Shown piece by piece: positions 4,281 through 8,192 of a stretch of 8,192 nucleotides of DNA. This DNA comes from an uncultured Clostridia bacterium (GTDB lineage: Bacteria; Bacillota; Clostridia; Oscillospirales; Acutalibacteraceae), in assembly GCA_947165615.1 (NCBI GenBank), contig CAMVBD010000044.1, forward strand, positions 1-8,192, given 5' to 3'. Both the position numbers and the translations under genes were made by a program. The notes below the pieces were generated by a model, which was given only the letters and a program-made list of their open reading frames with translations, did not search any database and was not told the origin of the DNA. The number at the start of each line of letters is the position of its first letter. Positions within the stretch are counted from its first letter, which is position 1.

Positions 4281-7190
4281 ATGCTGACCCCCGACCAGAT
4301 CAGGGATATCCGGTTTGAAAAAAATGAGGACGGCGCTTATTCCGCGCGCGAAGTGGATGAAGCGCTGGAACAGATCCGGGAAGACTATGCGGAGATCTTT
4401 GCGGAAAACGGAAATATGATCCGCAAGATCAGCGTGCTTGCCGCAAAGATCGAGGAATACCGAAAAGATGAAAATGTTTTGCGCGACGTGTTATATAACG
4501 CCCAAAAAAGCGCGGATCTGATCGTAGCCGCGGCAAACGACCGCGCCGCCGAGATCGAAAACGCCGCCAGGGATAAGGTTCATCTGATCGAGGCGCAGGC
4601 AAACGGGATCATCGACGACGCCAAGCTCAAGGCGGAAAAGATCAACGCTGCCGCCGAAGCGGAATACACCAGCATCATCTCCTCGGCAAAGGTGCTTTCC
4701 GACGGCTATCTGAACGCGGCGCGTGAGTCCGCTGACGCTGTAACCAAGGAGACGGAAAAAACAGTAAACGAATTACTGGAAGGCTGTGATTCCAAGGCGA
4801 CCGCCATGCTCGAAAACGCCCAGAGCAAGTCTTCGTCCTTGCTTGAGGACGCCAACACCGCTGCGGACGCGATCATTGTCAACGCGCAGGGTGAAGCGGA
4901 AGATATTCTGAAATCCGCGGAAGAAAAGGCGCTTGCCCGCACGGAAGAGCTTTCCCGCTCCGCCGCAGAAAAAGAGACGGCGGCAAACGAACTCCTCAAA
5001 AGTTCAAAGGAAGAGGCCGAGCGGCTGCTTGCCGAAGCGAACGAAAAAGCCGAGACGCTTTTAAAAGAGACCGAGGAAACAACGCGGCGGCAGCTGGAAG
5101 AAGCGAATGAAGAAAGCGACCGTATCCGTTCTCAGGCGTCGTCCGCTTCCGAAACGCTCAGGATCCAAACGGAGTCGACTGTTTCCGGCGCTCTCAGCGA
5201 GGCTGAACGCCGTGCTTATGAAATGCTGGATATTGCCAAAAAGACGTCTGCCCGTATGATGGATGAGGCAAAAGAAAACTCCGAAACCCTGTTAACGACC
5301 GCTCGCGCCGAAGCAGATTCCGTGGTCGAAAACGCAAACAGGTCCTCTTTCCTGAAATATGAAGAAGCAAAGCGCCGTTCCGATGACGTTGTGGAAGAAG
5401 TGCGCCAGAAGGCGATCCGCGAATACGAAGCGAAACTCCTCGAAGCAAAAGAGATCTATAACGACGCGGACCGTGTATATAATGAACGCTTAGCCGCGAC
5501 GGAAAGCGATACGTCCTCCATTTTGGAAAAAGCGCGTGCCCGCGCGGAGGAAATCATCGCAAACGCCGAGACTCTTGCCGAAAAACTCGGCGCCGATAAT
5601 CAGGAAAAAATCAGACAGGCGCTGGCATATGCCGACGCCGCCGTCGAGCGCAAACTGACCGAAACCAAAGAAAAATGCGCTGAAATGCTTTCGCTTGCGA
5701 AAAACGAAGCGGATGCGCGTGTCGGCAGAGCCGAATCCGCCTCTAATGAGTATTTCCGCCAGACGCAGGCGCAGGCCGCGGCTCTGATTATTGCAGCGAA
5801 TTCGGAGTGCGAGCGTATTCTGACGCTTGTTAAAAAGGACATCCCCCATGACAGCCCCGTCGCGTACTCGATCCGTATGCCGGAACGCGTGCAGCCGATG
5901 AAAGACGCGGAAGCCGCCGCTTCGATTTTGAATCAGGTCGGCGTCAGAAACGTTCTGTCGATTGCGAAACCCGTTGTGGAAGCCGAAGATTCCGACGGAA
6001 TCTTCAATGTGAAGATCGCTCCGACTGTCAGTGAACCGATTGAACCGGCCGCCGTATCGGAGAGCGACCGCGCGGCAGTATTTGCGGATTCCGGCATGGA
6101 TATTCTGGAAGAAAACAAGACGATCAGACAGACAGCGTCTCCCGTCTCTGTTCCCGAAGAAGTTTCCGTTCCCGGTTTTGACGGCTTGACCGACGATGTG
6201 ATCTCCGAATTCACTCCGCTTGCGGTTTCTTCCGACTTTACGGTAGAAGACGTCGAAACAGCCGTAGACGCGGCGAATGAGAGCGCGGATAAGCAGACCG
6301 CCCAGGCAAAAGAAGAAATTGCCCGGATCCGTGAACTGCCGTTCGCACAACCGACCCTTCCCGAAATCGAAACGCCTGTGGAAGGATCTGTTCAGGAGGC
6401 GTCCTCCGAGACCTTAGTGTCCGAGGAGCCGACCTTTGAAAACGTCCATGAAGAGGATATTGTCAAAGAAGAGGAAATCCCGACGGTATCCCCCGAGGAC
6501 GTATCAAAGGACTCTGAACCCGGTTTTGAAGACTTTGATGATTTTGACGATCTGAATGCTGAGACCGCAGCGTCTGCGCACACCGAAGAGGAAGCGGAGG
6601 AGCCCATTGTCGATGATGACTTCTCCGAACTCGGAGACGCGGAGACCGATCCCGAAGAAACCGATGGTTTTGAACCGTTGGATACTATTGAAAAAGAAGT
6701 CTCTGAACACGTTGGGACGGAGGAATCTCTCCGTGAGGAACCGGCGTCTGTTGATGATTTTGCGGACTTTGACGATTTCGAGACTTTCGGGGACGATCTT
6801 TCCCCGGAAGATGACTTTGCGGAAGATGACGTCTCGCAATCCATCATGTCCAAACTGGCAGAGATCCGTGAAAGCGCCGAAGAGACCGTCCAAGAAGATC
6901 TCGCGGGGGCAAATGCCGTGGAGGAATTTGAGAATATCGAAGATGCCGCTGCCGCTGTCGAGCCGCAGCCCGAGACAAAGGAAGAGGCGTTTGAAGCGTT
7001 CGAGGAGTTTGAGTCTTTTGGCGATGAAGCCGGCTTTGATGAAATCGGTTCCGCCCCGTCTCCCGTGACTGAGAATCATGACGGTTTTGATATTGATTTC
7101 TCCGTCTTTGAAAAAGAGCAGGCCTCTCAGCCGCGGCCCTCTGCGCAGAACAACCAAAAAGGCAAAAACAAAAAGAAAAGAAGAAAGTGA
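4281..7190 (+). CDS. Giant DivIVA-domain protein with hendecad coiled coil and acidic tail
   Basis: A 969-residue protein, several times longer than typical DivIVA (about 160-250). Residues 1-60 resemble the DivIVA N-terminal domain (LTPDQIRDIRF, then SAREVDEALEQIREDY). The Phe-Arg pair that inserts B. subtilis DivIVA into curved membrane aligns here with Glu16-Asp17. Residues about 70-520 form a nearly unbroken array of 11-residue coiled-coil repeats. Residues about 525-969 are low-complexity and mostly disordered, strongly acidic from about 700, with F-x-x-F patches (749, 827, 904, 936) and a final KGKNKKKRRK. There is no signal peptide or membrane segment, so it is cytoplasmic. DivIVA-family proteins organise poles, septa and polar growth; placement after sepF supports a division or shape role, which is inferred. 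The start is ambiguous: AAAGGA (4265-4270) precedes both TTG 4275 (spacing 4) and ATG 4281 (spacing 10). ATG was chosen because it gives the family-like Met-Leu-Thr-Pro; the choice alters two residues only. Confidence 0.85.
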   Translation: MLTPDQIRDIRFEKNEDGAYSAREVDEALEQIREDYAEIFAENGNMIRKISVLAAKIEEYRKDENVLRDVLYNAQKSADLIVAAANDRAAEIENAARDKVHLIEAQANGIIDDAKLKAEKINAAAEAEYTSIISSAKVLSDGYLNAARESADAVTKETEKTVNELLEGCDSKATAMLENAQSKSSSLLEDANTAADAIIVNAQGEAEDILKSAEEKALARTEELSRSAAEKETAANELLKSSKEEAERLLAEANEKAETLLKETEETTRRQLEEANEESDRIRSQASSASETLRIQTESTVSGALSEAERRAYEMLDIAKKTSARMMDEAKENSETLLTTARAEADSVVENANRSSFLKYEEAKRRSDDVVEEVRQKAIREYEAKLLEAKEIYNDADRVYNERLAATESDTSSILEKARARAEEIIANAETLAEKLGADNQEKIRQALAYADAAVERKLTETKEKCAEMLSLAKNEADARVGRAESASNEYFRQTQAQAAALIIAANSECERILTLVKKDIPHDSPVAYSIRMPERVQPMKDAEAAASILNQVGVRNVLSIAKPVVEAEDSDGIFNVKIAPTVSEPIEPAAVSESDRAAVFADSGMDILEENKTIRQTASPVSVPEEVSVPGFDGLTDDVISEFTPLAVSSDFTVEDVETAVDAANESADKQTAQAKEEIARIRELPFAQPTLPEIETPVEGSVQEASSETLVSEEPTFENVHEEDIVKEEEIPTVSPEDVSKDSEPGFEDFDDFDDLNAETAASAHTEEEAEEPIVDDDFSELGDAETDPEETDGFEPLDTIEKEVSEHVGTEESLREEPASVDDFADFDDFETFGDDLSPEDDFAEDDVSQSIMSKLAEIRESAEETVQEDLAGANAVEEFENIEDAAAAVEPQPETKEEAFEAFEEFESFGDEAGFDEIGSAPSPVTENHDGFDIDFSVFEKEQASQPRPSAQNNQKGKNKKKRRK
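4488..5840 (+). repeat. Coding hendecad repeat array (about 39 units of 11 residues)
   Basis: Within the DivIVA-domain protein, pairs of hydrophobic residues recur every 11 residues with a small residue (mostly Ala) four positions later: pattern h-h-x-x-A-x6. Pairs begin at residues 70, 81, 92 and 103; then, after a 7-residue step, at 110 and every 11 to 231; then, after another 7-residue step, at 238 and every 11 to 513. Examples are LLEDANTAADA, IIVNAQGEAED, LLAEANEKAET and MMDEAKENSET. The 33-base units are diverged at the DNA level, so this is an old protein-level repeat, not a recent tandem expansion. Hendecads favour straight or slightly right-handed coiled coils. Confidence 0.85.
6525..7112 (+). 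repeat. Acidic F-x-x-F-x-x-F patches in the tail of the DivIVA-domain protein
   Basis: Four related aromatic-acidic patches occur in the disordered tail: FEDFDDFDDL (residues 749-758), FADFDDFETFGDD (827-839), FEAFEEFESFGDE (904-916) and a looser FDIDFSVF (936-943). The first three start 78 and 77 residues apart, and the second and third match closely in class at every position. They look like multivalent short linear motifs or stickers; no partner can be named from the sequence. Confidence 0.7.
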
Positions 7191-7193
7191 TCC
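7178..7193 (+). promoter_or_regulatory. Extended Shine-Dalgarno of lspA containing the upstream stop codon
   Basis: The 16 bases immediately before the lspA ATG match 12 of the 16 bases complementary to the usual Firmicutes 16S rRNA 3' end (AGAAAGGAGGTGATCC), including the contiguous GTGATCC at 7187-7193. The TGA stop of the DivIVA-domain gene (7188-7190) sits inside this site, so termination upstream and initiation of lspA are likely coupled. The core AAGAAAG is weak, so this is a plausible but not proven reading. Confidence 0.45.
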
Positions 7194-7712
7194 ATGAATA
7201 AAAAACGCATTCTGACTTTGGTCCTTCAAATTGGCGGAATCGCGCTGCTGGTATACGTCGATTATCTTCTGAAAGAGTTGGCTGTCAGATCCCTTTCCGA
7301 TGGGCCGACGGTCCTGATCCCGAATGTGCTCGGACTGCGGCTCACCCAGAATACCGGCGCCGCTTTTTCGATGTTTTCTTCCTCGCCGACCGTCCTTTCG
7401 ATCTGCACGGGGATCGCGCTTGCGATCATTATGATCGTCATGACCCTTATAAAGAACAAGCCGCGTATCTATGATGTTCTTGTCCCGCTGATTGTTGCCG
7501 GCGGCGCCGGAAACCTATTGGACCGTATCCGTCAGGGTTACGTGATCGATTACATCGAAACGCTGTTTATCCGGTTCCCGATCTTCAATTTCGCGGATAT
7601 CCTGATTACCTGTTCCTGCATCGCGCTGATCGTATATCTGGTTTATGAAATGATCAGCGACCGGAAAAAGGAAACGGAAACGCAGGCCAAAGAAAAAGAG
7701 ACCGAATTATGA
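7194..7712 (+). CDS. lspA: Lipoprotein signal peptidase LspA (signal peptidase II)
   Basis: LspA is the integral-membrane aspartyl protease that cuts the signal peptide of prolipoproteins just before the lipidated cysteine. The 172 residues are a normal length. Four hydrophobic segments are visible (about 6-26, 66-86, 92-108 and 130-153). Family motifs are D23-x3-K27 at the end of helix 1, QNTGAAFSMF (52-61), GGAGNLLDR (103-111), YVIDYIE with catalytic Asp119, and FNFADI with catalytic Asp135. The C-terminus is a charged cytoplasmic tail rich in Lys and Glu. The gene starts three bases after the DivIVA-domain stop and overlaps the next start by ATGA. In many Firmicutes lspA pairs with an RluD-type gene, as here; ileS, often between divIVA and lspA, is absent. 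Confidence 0.97.
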   Translation: MNKKRILTLVLQIGGIALLVYVDYLLKELAVRSLSDGPTVLIPNVLGLRLTQNTGAAFSMFSSSPTVLSICTGIALAIIMIVMTLIKNKPRIYDVLVPLIVAGGAGNLLDRIRQGYVIDYIETLFIRFPIFNFADILITCSCIALIVYLVYEMISDRKKETETQAKEKETEL

Positions 7713-8192
7713 CACGCCAAAGTTTTACGGTTCCTGCGGACTGCCCGTCCGAACGGATGGATAAATACCTTGCGTTGGTCCTTCCGGACTGTTCCCGCTC
7801 TCAGATCCAAAAGCTTCTCGAAGACGGAAGCGTTACGTGCAACGGTCAAAAGACCGCTAAAAGCGAAAAAGTACACCCCGGCGACGTGATCGAGATCGAA
7901 ATACCCGACCCCGTCGAATTGACGGCTGTTCCGCAGAATATCCCCATTGAGATCGTGTACGAGGACGACGCACTTTTGGTCGTAAACAAACCGAAGGGGA
8001 TGGTCGTACATCCCGCCCCCGGAAATCCGGACGGTACGCTTGTAAATGCGCTGCTGTACCACTGTCAGGGGCGGCTGTCTTCGATCAACGGCGTCATCCG
8101 TCCCGGGATCGTGCACCGGATCGACAAGGACACGTCGGGGCTTCTTCTCGTCGCAAAAACAGACGAGGCGCACGCGTCTCTGTCAGAACAGA
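7709..8192 (+). CDS. rluD: RluD-type 23S rRNA pseudouridine synthase, N-terminal part (runs off window)
   Basis: The first 161 residues are present; the frame is open to the window end, and family members are about 300 long. Residues about 14-60 form an S4-like RNA-binding domain (SERMDKYLALVLPDCSRSQIQKLLEDGSV, then VHPGDVIEIE). The catalytic domain begins near 80 with IVYEDDALLVVNKPKGMVVHP (82-102) and contains HRIDKDTSG (136-144) with catalytic Asp139. RluD-family enzymes isomerise uridines to pseudouridine in 23S rRNA (helix 69 for E. coli RluD); in Gram-positives the exact target is less certain, so RluD-like (B. subtilis YlyB position) is the safer label. The ATG overlaps the lspA stop (ATGA), with a weak AAAGAG (7695-7700) eight bases upstream, implying coupled translation. 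Confidence 0.93.
   Translation, partial: MTRQSFTVPADCPSERMDKYLALVLPDCSRSQIQKLLEDGSVTCNGQKTAKSEKVHPGDVIEIEIPDPVELTAVPQNIPIEIVYEDDALLVVNKPKGMVVHPAPGNPDGTLVNALLYHCQGRLSSINGVIRPGIVHRIDKDTSGLLLVAKTDEAHASLSEQ

Noticed and set aside
4488..5840. Repeat region considered as recent tandem DNA duplication
   Set aside because: The 33-base units are strongly diverged in nucleotide sequence; periodicity is kept only at the amino-acid class level.
5490..6350. 286-residue minus-strand open frame inside the DivIVA-domain gene
   Set aside because: Its composition mirrors the Glu/Ala/Ser codons of the + strand repeat region; no recognisable domain.
6392..6853. Minus-strand frame encoding a Ser/Lys-rich low-complexity protein
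   Set aside because: The Ser-rich composition is the direct reverse complement of GAx-rich codons in the acidic tail, hence a shadow.
7150..7190. A-rich run considered as a programmed frameshift site
   Set aside because: No run of seven or more identical A, no downstream structure seen, and the zero frame already ends normally just before lspA.
6504..7229. Minus-strand frame of 241 residues over the acidic tail
   Set aside because: Phe/Arg/Ile-rich shadow of the same acidic, repetitive coding sequence, with no supporting signals.

Overview
The window reads as an ordinary chromosomal stretch of a low-G+C-lineage (Firmicutes, probably Clostridia, Oscillospiraceae-like) bacterium with roughly balanced base composition. 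The reasons are AGAAAGGA/AAAGGAGG-type ribosome binding sites, a SepF/DivIVA division cluster, an endonuclease-type MutL, and the lspA-rluD pair typical of Gram-positive genomes. This lineage call comes from gene content only and has not been checked by a search. All eight genes lie on the + strand and are very tightly packed; only the two gaps flanking sepF (72 and 56 bases) are non-coding. No RNA gene, mobile element, CRISPR array or origin was seen.

Layout: (1) 3-668, C-terminal 221 residues of MutL (mismatch repair), cut by the window edge. (2) 668-1642, MiaA tRNA dimethylallyltransferase, coupled to mutL by a TGATG overlap. (3) 1635-2951, a single-pass HlyD-like adaptor protein, overlapping miaA by 8 bases. 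(4) 2929-3654, a YggS/YlmE-family PLP protein, overlapping the previous gene by 23 bases. (5) 3727-4224, SepF, the membrane tether of FtsZ. (6) 4281-7190, a giant (969 aa) DivIVA-domain protein. (7) 7194-7712, LspA lipoprotein signal peptidase. (8) 7709-end, 5' part of an RluD-type 23S rRNA pseudouridine synthase, overlapping lspA by ATGA.

Genes 3 to 6 form a cell-division/envelope block: a PLP-homeostasis protein and SepF, as in the classical ylmE-ylmF(sepF) order, followed directly by the DivIVA-domain protein with no ylmG or ylmH between. Genes 1-2 are the common mutL-miaA pair and genes 7-8 the common lspA-rluD pair.

The most unusual object is the DivIVA-domain protein. After a short N-terminal DivIVA domain that appears to lack the Phe-Arg membrane anchor, it has about 39 consecutive 11-residue (hendecad) coiled-coil repeats interrupted by only two 7-residue insertions. 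A roughly 450-residue disordered, strongly acidic tail follows, carrying three F-x-x-F-x-x-F patches about 77 residues apart and a fourth related patch, and it ends in a lysine/arginine cluster. It looks like a long rod with a multivalent tail encoded next to SepF. No completely new multi-gene system was identified.
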